A stretch of DNA of 64,000 nucleotides from Streptomyces coeruleorubidus (GTDB lineage: Bacteria; Actinomycetota; Actinomycetes; Streptomycetales; Streptomycetaceae): the NCBI RefSeq assembly GCF_008705135.1, contig NZ_CP023694.1, forward strand, positions 2,852,001 through 2,916,000. Reading direction: 5' to 3'. The notes beneath the pieces were generated by a model. That model was given only the letters and a program-made list of their open reading frames with translations. It ran no database searches and was not told the origin of the DNA. Of the stretch, positions 46,000 through 53,299 are shown piece by piece. The position numbers and the translations under genes are program-made. How positions within the stretch are numbered: the stretch's first letter is position 1; each line of letters starts with the position of its first letter.

Positions 46000-47396
46000 C
46001 CAAGGACGTCATCGCGCTCACCCCCAAGATGCCGGACCTGCCCACCCTGCTCGCGGGCCTCTACGCCGGCGGCCCCGACCTCGGCGTGAACACCACGGCC
46101 GACGGGGCAGTCGTCCAGCTCTGCGGCCCCGACGGCCGTCCCCTGGTCTCGGTGGAGGCACCCATCCTCGTCCACGTTCCCGGCGAGACCACCCGCCTGC
46201 TGGACCACGCGGTCGAGGACGGGCCGGTGTGGTGGACCGAGGCCCGTGCCTCGACCGCCGTCGCCGAAGCCGGACGACTCGCGGGCTCCTTCGCCGGACG
46301 TCTGGCCACCGTGCTGGGCGGGACGGTATGGCCGCCGGAGGCCGCCACCACCGACGTCGTCCCCCTCACCACGGACGTCTCGGCGATCCCAGCCCCGGCC
46401 ACCGGCGCCCCCGCCGTGGACGTCCTCACCGACTCGACAGCCGTGGTCATCCAGGACCGCCCCCTGGTCGCCATGACCAGCTGGCTCTCCGACGCCCTGC
46501 GCACCGCGGCCACCGCCGACCGCGCCCTGCAGATCGTCACCCCGCCCTCCGCACGCCTCACCCTGCCCACCCGCACGGCTCTGCGCGGCGTGCCCAACCG
46601 CTGGGTCGTCCAGGATCCTGAGCACGGTTACTACGACGGCCTGTCCGGGGCCGTACTCCACTGGAAGGACGGCAGCTTCATCCCCGTACACGACGAGCAA
46701 GGCGCCACCAGGGTCGCCGAGGCCTTCACCCCCACCCCCGACACCGGTGACCGCCAGCTGATTCTCACCCTGCGCACCCGCCAGCCGGCCGAAGAGAACC
46801 TCGCCCTCGGCCACGCCCTGGAAGCCGCCTTCCAGCACCTCACCGGCGCACCGCCCGCAGGCTGGAGCACCGCCGAACCCGTCAACCTCCCCTGGTCCAC
46901 CCGCCAGTTGACCGACCTGGCCCGCGCCCGCGCGCCCCGGCCCACCTGGCTCGTCGCCGTCGGGCACTCCGACCGCCCCGCCCTCGCCACCGTCCGCGTG
47001 CTGCGCACACCGGCCGGGATCGAGGAGGACATCACCCTCGCCATCGGCTACGGCGGAGACGAGACACCGGCCCTCGACATCATCGCGGACCTCGCGGCCG
47101 AACTCGACACCCAGCACGGCCTCGTCACCCAGCTCACGTCACTGCGCGCCGCCCGCCGCGACCTCACTGTCCCCTCACGCCTGGAACCCCCGCCGATCCC
47201 CGTCGCCTTCACGCTCGGACACGACGAGACCGAACGCATCGGCCCGGCCCGCGCCGAGCATCCGCCCCAAGGCCCCACGCCCGCGCGGCTCGGCCCCACG
47301 GCGCGGCCCGCCCTCCACTACTCCCTGGGGGACGGAACAGATGCCCGGGCCTGGACCACGTTCCAGCACCTCATCCAGCATCTGAGGCAGGCGTGA
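45996..47396 (+). CDS. DUF6177-like T7SS-cluster protein
   Basis: The 466-residue GTG-started protein overlaps the EccC stop by four bases. It starts DVIALTPKMPDLPTLLAGLYAGG, has a beta-rich centre (AVVIQDRPLVAMTSWLSDAL), then YDGLSGAVLHWKDG and a terminal TARPALHYSLGDGTDAR. Proteins of this type follow eccC in Streptomyces clusters and are called DUF6177 (name from memory). No membrane segments or signal peptide; probably a cytoplasmic partner of the secretion machine. It is the last gene before the rnpB 3' end. Confidence 0.75.
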   Translation: MTKDVIALTPKMPDLPTLLAGLYAGGPDLGVNTTADGAVVQLCGPDGRPLVSVEAPILVHVPGETTRLLDHAVEDGPVWWTEARASTAVAEAGRLAGSFAGRLATVLGGTVWPPEAATTDVVPLTTDVSAIPAPATGAPAVDVLTDSTAVVIQDRPLVAMTSWLSDALRTAATADRALQIVTPPSARLTLPTRTALRGVPNRWVVQDPEHGYYDGLSGAVLHWKDGSFIPVHDEQGATRVAEAFTPTPDTGDRQLILTLRTRQPAEENLALGHALEAAFQHLTGAPPAGWSTAEPVNLPWSTRQLTDLARARAPRPTWLVAVGHSDRPALATVRVLRTPAGIEEDITLAIGYGGDETPALDIIADLAAELDTQHGLVTQLTSLRAARRDLTVPSRLEPPPIPVAFTLGHDETERIGPARAEHPPQGPTPARLGPTARPALHYSLGDGTDARAWTTFQHLIQHLRQA

Positions 47397-47477
47397 CGGC
47401 CGGCCCGACCGGGTGAAGGACCGGTAAGGGCCTCCGGCACAGCCCAGATGCCTTCAGCACGGCAAATCCGCCGAAAG

Positions 47478-47892
47478 CGGCAGACGAGTCGGGCTGTACG
47501 CCGGGTTCTGTTCCCGGGGTTCCTCGCGGAGCCCCGGGCGACGGCCATCCATCTAGGGCCGGCGTTGCCACCGGCCTCGTGCGGTCTACCCGCGGACTCG
47601 GGCGGGCAGCCCTCGATCGTCCGCGCAGGAGCACCGAGGTGCTCCCTCTTGACCTTGCTCCGGGTGGGGTTTACCTAGCTGCCTGAGTCACCCCAGGCAC
47701 TGGTGGTCTCTTACACCACCGTTTCACCCTTACCGAGGGCCGGAGCCCTCGGCGGTTTGCTTTCTGTGGCACTGTCCCGCGGGTCACCCCGGGTGGCCGT
47801 TAGCCACCACCCTGCCCTGTGGAGCCCGGACGTTCCTCGGGGAGCTCCCCGTCAGGGGGACTCCACGCGGCCGTCCGCCCGGCTCGTCTGCC
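47478..47892 (-). ncRNA. rnpB: RNase P RNA, bacterial type A
   Basis: On the minus strand the RNA begins GGCAGACGAGCCGGGCG and ends GACTCGTCTGCC, which pair to close the molecule. Conserved blocks are present: GAGGAACGTCCGGGCTCC close to the 5' end, AGGGTGAAACGGTGG followed by GTAAGAGACCACC in the middle, and ACAGAACCCGGCGTACAG near the 3' end. Length of about 415 fits Streptomyces rnpB. It is the catalytic RNA that matures tRNA 5' ends. The 5' 41 bases overlap the end of the EamA gene on the same strand. Ends may be off by a few bases. Confidence 0.95.
47479..47554. repeat. rnpB 3' end, matching the fragment at 34480 (putative att site)
   Basis: This is the 3'-terminal part of the intact rnpB gene. 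It pairs with the diverged direct copy at 34480-34554; together they flank 12.9 kb that contain only the T7SS cluster. It is expected to be the integration side where the RNA gene is kept whole. Confidence 0.75.
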
Positions 47893-48781
47893 GTGTCGAC
47901 CATGGTACCCGGCGGATCTCCCGTTTCGGCGCCGCGGCCGTGGCCAGCACCGAGCCCGCCAGGATCAGGGTGAAGGCGACGCCGATGCCGAGGGTCAGTT
48001 CCTCGTCCAGGAAGAGGGCGCCCGCGCCGACGGCGACCGCCGGGTTGACGTAGGTGATCACGCCGGCCCGGGTCGGGCCGATCTCCTTGATCAGCTCCAG
48101 GAAGGCCACGAACGCGATCGCGGTGCAGATGATGCCGAGGCCGGCGAGGGCGGCCAGGACCTCGGCCGAGGGCATGGCGGCGGGCCGGGTCAGGTAGGCG
48201 GCTGGGGCGTAGACAACGGCGGCTAGCGTGAGGCAGGGGGTGATCAGTTGGAGGGTCGGGACGTCCTTGAGATGCCGGGCGGCTATCAGCGGGGCGGTGG
48301 CATAGCCGACGACCGTCACCAGCACCTCGGCCAGGGAGCGGGCATCGCCGCCGGTGAGGTGGGGCAGGGTGAGGACGGTGACGCCCGCGAGACCGAGGCC
48401 GAGTCCGGCGACACGGCGGGCGCCCACGCGTTCCTCGGCGCCGAAGAAGCGGGCCAGGATGAGGGCGACGATCGGCACGCCCGCGATGAGGAGTCCGGCG
48501 GTGGAGCTGGACAGATGGCGTTCGGCGTCGGTCAGGGTCCACCAGGGGCCGATGATCTCGATGACGGCGAAGGCCAGCATCGGCTTCCAGTGGGTCCGGA
48601 CGGTACGGCCGAGGCCGCCCTGGCGGAGCGCGAAGGGGAGCAGGAGCGCGGCGCCCAGCGCGCAGCGCGTGAACACCACCATGGACGGGGACAGGTCCTC
48701 CACCGCCACCTTGATCATCAGGTAGGGGACGCCCCAGACCACTCCCATCAGGGAGAACAGGAACCAGCCGCGTGCAGTCAT
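47852..48781 (-). CDS. EamA/DMT-family transporter
   Basis: A 309-residue membrane protein with ten hydrophobic helices and two EamA repeats (start WFLFSLMGVVWGVPYLMIK; second repeat VYAPAAYL... AFVAFLELIKEIGPTRAGVITYVNP). Likely exports a small metabolite. The last thirteen residues (RQTSRADGRVESP) are encoded inside the 5' end of rnpB on the same strand, so the stop codon lies within the RNA gene. Next upstream, same strand, is an AraC-type regulator, a pairing usual for such exporters. Confidence 0.9.
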   Translation of the reverse strand: MTARGWFLFSLMGVVWGVPYLMIKVAVEDLSPSMVVFTRCALGAALLLPFALRQGGLGRTVRTHWKPMLAFAVIEIIGPWWTLTDAERHLSSSTAGLLIAGVPIVALILARFFGAEERVGARRVAGLGLGLAGVTVLTLPHLTGGDARSLAEVLVTVVGYATAPLIAARHLKDVPTLQLITPCLTLAAVVYAPAAYLTRPAAMPSAEVLAALAGLGIICTAIAFVAFLELIKEIGPTRAGVITYVNPAVAVGAGALFLDEELTLGIGVAFTLILAGSVLATAAAPKREIRRVPWSTRQTSRADGRVESP

Positions 48782-48800
48782 GCGGCGAGTCTCGGCCGCC

Positions 48801-49640
48801 TCACCCCGCCGCGTCTTGAACGCTGTTGCGGTACGCCGCCGGGGTCACGCCCAGTACGCGGCGGAACCAGCGGGTGAGGTGCGCCTGGTCGGCGAAGCCG
48901 ACGAGGCCCGCGACCTCGGCGGGGCGCAGGCCGGTTTCCAGGAGGCCGCGGGCCCTGGTCACGCGGTGCTGGGCGAGCCAGGCGTAGGGCGGTACGCCCA
49001 TCGTCGTGCGGAAGGCGCGCAGCAGCTGGTAGCGGGAGAGGCCCAGGTCGGTGGCGAGGTCGGCCAGGGAAGGGGGTTCCAGCAGCTCGTCCGCGAGGCG
49101 GTCGCGCACGGCCCGGGCGATGTGGCCGGCGCCGGGCACGGTGTCCTCGCTCGCCCGCGCCGTGGAGTGCCGGCGGGCCAGGGCCGTGAGCAGCCAGGGC
49201 AGCCGGGACTCGGCCTCCAGCGGGTCGGGGCAGGCGCTGATGTCGGTGTGGGCGGCGCGCAGGGCGGTGGCCAGTTCGGGGTCGTGCAGGACGGGGTCGC
49301 GGAAGTGCGGGGTGCCGCCGAGCGTGCCGTCGGTGAGGAGGGTGGGCTCGGCGTACAGGGCCTGGTAGGCGTAGCCCTCGCAGGCGGCCGGACCGCCGGT
49401 GTGCATCTCGCCCGGCTCCAGCACGACGATCGAACCCGGGTAGGAGTGGATCAGCCCGCCCCGGTACGCGATGACCTCCGACCCGCCGACCGTGACGCCG
49501 ATGGTGAATTCCTGGTGGGCGTGTGGAGCGTAGACATGCTGATCGAAGTGGGCGGTGAGGAGATCCAGGGGCGGCCCGTCCCGCCCCAGTCGCGCCCTCG
49601 CCCAGCGGGCCTGCTCGCGTATCCGCCCCCGTGTGCTCAC
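48801..49640 (-). CDS. AraC-family regulator with cupin sensor domain
   Basis: A 279-residue protein from GTG 49640 with GGGAGGT upstream. The N-terminal cupin-type half has HFDQHVYAPHAHQEFTIG and GSIVVLEPGEMHTG; the C-terminal AraC domain has two HTH units (SLADLATDLGLSRYQLLRAF and VAGLVGFADQAHLTRWFRR) and the closing GVTPAAYR. It precedes the EamA exporter on the same strand by 19 bases, so it most likely controls it. The frame is open to 49850 but homology begins at 49640. Confidence 0.95.
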   Translation of the reverse strand: MSTRGRIREQARWARARLGRDGPPLDLLTAHFDQHVYAPHAHQEFTIGVTVGGSEVIAYRGGLIHSYPGSIVVLEPGEMHTGGPAACEGYAYQALYAEPTLLTDGTLGGTPHFRDPVLHDPELATALRAAHTDISACPDPLEAESRLPWLLTALARRHSTARASEDTVPGAGHIARAVRDRLADELLEPPSLADLATDLGLSRYQLLRAFRTTMGVPPYAWLAQHRVTRARGLLETGLRPAEVAGLVGFADQAHLTRWFRRVLGVTPAAYRNSVQDAAG

Positions 49641-49669
49641 CCCGTGGTACCTCCCCACCTCACAGGGGA

Positions 49670-50248
49670 TCAGAGGAGGTCCGTAGTGTCCAGTTCGAAA
49701 GCGAACGGCTCGGGCAGAGTGATCGGCTTGCCGAAGGGGCGGGCGCAATGCTCGCGGTAGTCGTTCTGCTTGGGTTCGCTGAACAGCGTGACCTGAGCGG
49801 TGTCCCGGTCGACGAGCAGGTAGAGAGGGATGCCGGCGCGGGCGTAGCAACGGCGCTTTACCTCGCGATCAGCCTTCGGCTTGGTCGACGTCACCTCCAG
49901 CACCATGGCGACGCCTTCGCAGGACATCCAGGAGCCGACCCCGCCGAACAGGTCGAGTTCGATGGGGCCGAAGGTGACGTCCGGCACCAGGTGGTTCTTG
50001 GGGCAGGCGTCGCCGCTCCGCAACTTCAGCCCCTTGTTCCCGGAGAAATCCATATCGGTCCGGGACTGCTTGATCACTTGCCGCACGATCCGGCTGATGT
50101 ACTTCTCGTGATCCCCGTCCGGCGGCGGCGTCACAACGATCTCCCCCTCGATCAGCTCGGCCCGGAAACCCTCCGGGGTGTCCAGGGCGAGAAAGCCCTC
50201 CAGCAGGACCTGTTCCTGCGTGAGCGGCTCATGGGCCATGGCAGTCAT
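49670..50248 (-). CDS. Uma2-family endonuclease-like protein
   Basis: A 192-residue protein from ATG 50248 behind GAAGGAGGGG. The Uma2 family pattern is visible: FRAELIEGEIVVTPPPDGDHEKYI, KNHLVPDVTF, VAMVLEVTSTKPKADREVKRRCYARAGIPLYLLVDRD (shown in parts). Asp in PDVTF, Glu in LEVTS and Lys nearby form the PD-(D/E)xK-type core. These are frequent in Streptomyces, with no known cellular task. The open frame runs on to 50452 without homology. Confidence 0.9.
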   Translation of the reverse strand: MTAMAHEPLTQEQVLLEGFLALDTPEGFRAELIEGEIVVTPPPDGDHEKYISRIVRQVIKQSRTDMDFSGNKGLKLRSGDACPKNHLVPDVTFGPIELDLFGGVGSWMSCEGVAMVLEVTSTKPKADREVKRRCYARAGIPLYLLVDRDTAQVTLFSEPKQNDYREHCARPFGKPITLPEPFAFELDTTDLL

Positions 50249-50374
50249 GTCACGCCCCTCCTTCGGTCGCTCGCCAGACTGGGACATCGCCGAACCACCC
50301 GTCCGTGAGATCGGGAACCGTTCCCTCGATCGTGGCACACGATCACGACCGCCGTCAGAAGCCAGAGCCGGTCC

Positions 50375-50404
50375 TTGACCTTGCCGCAACGTCAACGTCT
50401 CTAC
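50375..50404 (+). promoter_or_regulatory. MerR-type promoter/operator for 50412
   Basis: TTGACCTTGC-C-GCAACGTCAA (50375-50395) is an inverted repeat with 9 of 10 matching arm bases; its left end TTGACC can be the -35. TCTACT at 50399-50404 is a reasonable -10 at 18 bases. An operator inside a long spacer is the hallmark of MerR promoters. The start of transcription would fall near 50411, almost on the ATG at 50412, so the mRNA is probably leaderless, and no Shine-Dalgarno is seen. Confidence 0.6.
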
Positions 50405-50411
50405 TGGTCCC

Positions 50412-51167
50412 ATGCGGATCGGAGAACTCGCCGACGTCGTCGGTGTCACCACGCGGGCCGTGCGCCATTACCACCATGTGGGGCTGCTGCCCGAGCCGGA
50501 ACGGCGGGCGAACGGGTATCGGGAGTACGGGCTGCGGCACGCTGTCGTGCTGGCGCGGATCCGGCGGCTGACCGAGTTGGGGCTGGGGCTCGCCGAGGTG
50601 CGGGACGTGCTGGCGGACGACGCGGGGAAGGACCTCGTCGAGGTGCTGACGGAGCTGGACGAGGATCTGGCGCGGCAGGAGGAGGCCGTCCGGGAGCGGC
50701 GCGGGCGGTTGCGGGCGTTGCTGGAGGCTGAGGACGGGCTGCCCGCCGAGGGGCCGGTGTCGCCCGAGCTGGCCGCGTTGTTCGCCGGGACCGCGCAGCT
50801 GTCGGACTCGCCCATGGCCGCCAAGGACCGCGAGATCATCGCCTTCCTGGAGACGGCCATGCCTGACGAGGCCCGGCAGCAGCTCATGTCGTCGCTGGGT
50901 GCGGTGCTCGGCCGGCCCGAAGCCGTGGCGCGGGCCAACGAGGCGTATGCCCGGCTCGACGCGCTCGCCGACGCGGAGCCGGACGATCCGCGCGTCGCCG
51001 AGGCCGCCCGGGCCCTCGCCGACTGCATTCCGCCGGAGCTGTTCCCGGAGATCGGGGACCTCGACCACGGCGGCGGTGTCCTGCGCGCCTTCTACGAGGA
51101 CCTGGCCCCGGCCCAGGCGGAGGCGATCCGCCGGACGCTGCGCATCCTCACCGAGGAGCGGCGATGA
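50412..51167 (+). CDS. MerR-family regulator
   Basis: A 251-residue protein starting MRIGELADVVGVTTRAVRHY, the MerR HTH, with YREYGLRHAVVLARIRRL as the second helical pair. The C-terminal (about 115-250) is a helical effector domain of unknown ligand, without Cys pairs for metal. The ATG has no ribosome site but a MerR-type operator overlaps the promoter, so it likely regulates itself. It overlaps the following membrane protein gene by ATGA. Confidence 0.9.
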   Translation: MRIGELADVVGVTTRAVRHYHHVGLLPEPERRANGYREYGLRHAVVLARIRRLTELGLGLAEVRDVLADDAGKDLVEVLTELDEDLARQEEAVRERRGRLRALLEAEDGLPAEGPVSPELAALFAGTAQLSDSPMAAKDREIIAFLETAMPDEARQQLMSSLGAVLGRPEAVARANEAYARLDALADAEPDDPRVAEAARALADCIPPELFPEIGDLDHGGGVLRAFYEDLAPAQAEAIRRTLRILTEERR

Positions 51168-51742
51168 GGGTCGCGCGCCTGCTGGTCCGGCACGAGGCGC
51201 GGCTGCTCGTGAGTCTCGTGCTGTGGGTGGTGCGGCGGACCGACGGGACGAGGAGTGGGAGGGCCTTCGGGTATGCGCGCGGGCAGGGCGCGATGATGTT
51301 CGGGTTCGGGTTCGTGTGTCTCGTCGAGACCGTCGCGATGTCCGTGCTGCTGCGCGACTGGCCGACCGCGCACGCCGTGCTTCTCTTCCTGGACGTGTAC
51401 GGCATCGTCATCGTCGTCGCGCTGCACGCCTCGTCGGTCGTACGCCCGCACGTGCTGGATCCGGACGCCGGCTCGCTGCGGATCCGCCGGTACGTCCATG
51501 TCGACCTGCGGGTTCCGCTGGAGCGGATCTCCTCGGTGCGGCGCGAGCTGCGGATGACGCACGAGCGGGCCGACGGCGAACTCGACGTCGAGGTCGGGTC
51601 CCAGACCACCGTCACGCTCGAACTGACGGAACCGGTCACGCACGTCACGTTCTTCGGGCGTCGCAGGGACGTACGGGTGGTCCGCTTCCACGCCGACGAC
51701 GCCGACGGGCTGGTCCGTGCCCTCGGCCGGGCCCGCGTCTGA
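51164..51742 (+). CDS. Membrane protein coupled to the MerR gene
   Basis: The 192-residue product has two membrane helices (about residues 42-62 and 70-92) followed by a soluble beta-rich half (SLRIRRYVHVDLRVPLERI). No family name is clear; the pattern recalls bacterial PH-like membrane proteins. Being ATGA-coupled to the MerR regulator, it is likely its target or ligand-related transporter component. Confidence 0.8.
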   Translation: MRVARLLVRHEARLLVSLVLWVVRRTDGTRSGRAFGYARGQGAMMFGFGFVCLVETVAMSVLLRDWPTAHAVLLFLDVYGIVIVVALHASSVVRPHVLDPDAGSLRIRRYVHVDLRVPLERISSVRRELRMTHERADGELDVEVGSQTTVTLELTEPVTHVTFFGRRRDVRVVRFHADDADGLVRALGRARV

Positions 51743-51785
51743 GCTCCCCGTACCCTGTCGGCGGAGTTCGATCGAAGGAGTACGC

Positions 51786-52568
51786 GTGCTTGTCCTGCTG
51801 CCGCCGTCCGAAGGCAAGGCCTCCTCCGGCCGCGGTGCCCCGCTGAAGCCCGAGGCGCTGTCGCTGCCGGGGCTGACCGCCGCCCGGGAGGCCGTCCTCA
51901 CCGAGCTGGTCGAGCTGTGCACCGGCGACGAGGACAAGGCGCGCGAGGTGCTCGGGCTGAGCGAGGGGCTGCGGGGCGAGGTCGCGAAGAACGCGGGGCT
52001 GCGCACGGCGGGGGCCCGGCCGGCCGGGGAGATCTACACCGGGGTGCTGTACGACGCCCTCGGCCTCGCCTCCCTGGACGCCTCCGCCAAGCGGCGGGCC
52101 GCGCGGTCGCTGCTGGTCTTCTCCGGGCTGTGGGGAGCGGTCCGGGTGACGGACCGGATCCCGTCCTACCGGTGCTCGATGGGTGTCAAGCTGCCGGGTC
52201 TCGGTGCGCTGGGCGCGCACTGGCGTACGCCGATGGCGTCGGTGCTTCCCGAGGTGGCCGGGGACGGGTTGGTGCTGGATCTGCGGTCCGCCGCGTACGC
52301 CGCCGCGTGGAAGCCGAAGGGCGAGGTCGCCGGTCGGACGGCGTCCGTGCGGGTGCTGCACGCGCCGACCCGGAAGGTCGTCAGCCACTTCAACAAGGCG
52401 ACGAAGGGGCGGATCGTGCGCAGTCTGCTGACCACCGGGGCCGCCCCGAAGGGGCCGGCCGAGCTGGTGGAGGCGCTGCGGGACCTCGGGTACGTCGTGG
52501 AGGCGGAGGCCCCTGCGAAGGCGGGGCAGGCCTGGTCGCTGGATGTGCTCGTGACCGAGGTCCACTGA
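51786..52568 (+). CDS. yaaA: Peroxide stress protein YaaA (DUF328)
   Basis: A 260-residue protein from GTG 51786 behind GAAGGAG. The family start VLLPPSEGKA, the central YTGVLYDALG, and FSGLWGAVRVTDRIPSYRCSMG as well as the end VSHFNKATKGRIVRSLL are all recognisable YaaA elements. In E. coli it lowers intracellular free iron and so protects DNA from peroxide. Length is normal. It stands alone, 44 bases after the membrane protein gene. Confidence 0.95.
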   Translation: MLVLLPPSEGKASSGRGAPLKPEALSLPGLTAAREAVLTELVELCTGDEDKAREVLGLSEGLRGEVAKNAGLRTAGARPAGEIYTGVLYDALGLASLDASAKRRAARSLLVFSGLWGAVRVTDRIPSYRCSMGVKLPGLGALGAHWRTPMASVLPEVAGDGLVLDLRSAAYAAAWKPKGEVAGRTASVRVLHAPTRKVVSHFNKATKGRIVRSLLTTGAAPKGPAELVEALRDLGYVVEAEAPAKAGQAWSLDVLVTEVH

Positions 52569-52597
52569 GCATCATCGCAGCATCGGACTGAGTGTTG

Positions 52598-52627
52598 CAG
52601 CATACGCAATGAGCTTTGCGCATGCTG
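52598..52627. promoter_or_regulatory. 30-bp inverted repeat upstream of eda
   Basis: CAGCATACGCAA, a 6-base spacer, then TTGCGCATGCTG: 11 of 12 arm bases pair. It lies 25 bases before the eda ATG and overlaps the place where its promoter should be. It is a candidate operator for a sugar-acid responsive repressor (GntR or IclR type). The regulator is not in the window. Confidence 0.6.
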
Positions 52628-52651
52628 TCGAGTCGGCGGCAGGATACGGCC

Positions 52652-53299
52652 ATGGCCTCACCCCTGCCCGCCTCCGTGCTGGATCTCGCGCCCGTCGTCC
52701 CTGTCGTCGTCATCGAGGATGCCGGTGACGCCGTACCGCTGGCGCGGGCGCTGGTCGCCGGTGGGCTGCCCGCGATCGAGGTGACGCTGCGGACGCCGGC
52801 GGCCGTGGAGGCGATCCGGGAGATCGCGGGGCAGGTGCCGGAGGCGGTGGTGGGTGCCGGGACGGTGATCAGCCCCGGGCAGGTCACGGACGTGGTGGCC
52901 GCGGGCGCCCGCTTCCTGGTCAGTCCCGGCTGGACGGACGTGCTGCTGGAGGCGATGCGGGGCTCCGGCGTGCCGTTCCTGCCGGGGGTGTCGACCACGT
53001 CCGAGGTCGTGGCGCTGCTGGAGCGCGGGGTGCGGGAGATGAAGTTCTTCCCGGCCGAGGCCGCGGGCGGTACGGCCTACCTGAAGTCGCTGTCCGGGCC
53101 GCTCCCCCAGGCCCGGTTCTGCCCCACGGGCGGCATCGGCCCGGCCTCCGCCCCGGACTATCTGGCCCTGCCCAACGTCGCGTGCGTGGGCGGGAGCTGG
53201 ATGCTTCCGCAGGACGCGGTCACGGCCCGCGACTGGGGCCGCGTCGAAACGCTGGCCCGCGAGGCGGCGGCGCTCAGCGCAGGTGTGACGTGTCGTTGA
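52652..53299 (+). CDS. eda: KDPG/KHG aldolase
   Basis: A 215-residue class I aldolase of normal length. IEVTLRTPAA carries the catalytic Glu, GAGTVISPGQ and FLVSPG follow, and MKFFPAEAAGG carries the Schiff-base Lys; CPTGGIG closes the phosphate site. It cleaves 2-keto-3-deoxy-6-phosphogluconate (Entner-Doudoroff and uronate pathways). ATG 52652 is the start; the frame goes on to 52616. The 3' end overlaps the convergent RNase H gene by 26 bases. No edd is adjacent. Confidence 0.95.
   Translation: MASPLPASVLDLAPVVPVVVIEDAGDAVPLARALVAGGLPAIEVTLRTPAAVEAIREIAGQVPEAVVGAGTVISPGQVTDVVAAGARFLVSPGWTDVLLEAMRGSGVPFLPGVSTTSEVVALLERGVREMKFFPAEAAGGTAYLKSLSGPLPQARFCPTGGIGPASAPDYLALPNVACVGGSWMLPQDAVTARDWGRVETLAREAAALSAGVTCR

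Noticed and set aside
47448..47678. Plus-strand open frame across the rnpB 3' end
   Set aside because: The sequence is RNase P RNA on the other strand; the resemblance to a frame near 34426 only reflects the duplicated rnpB end.
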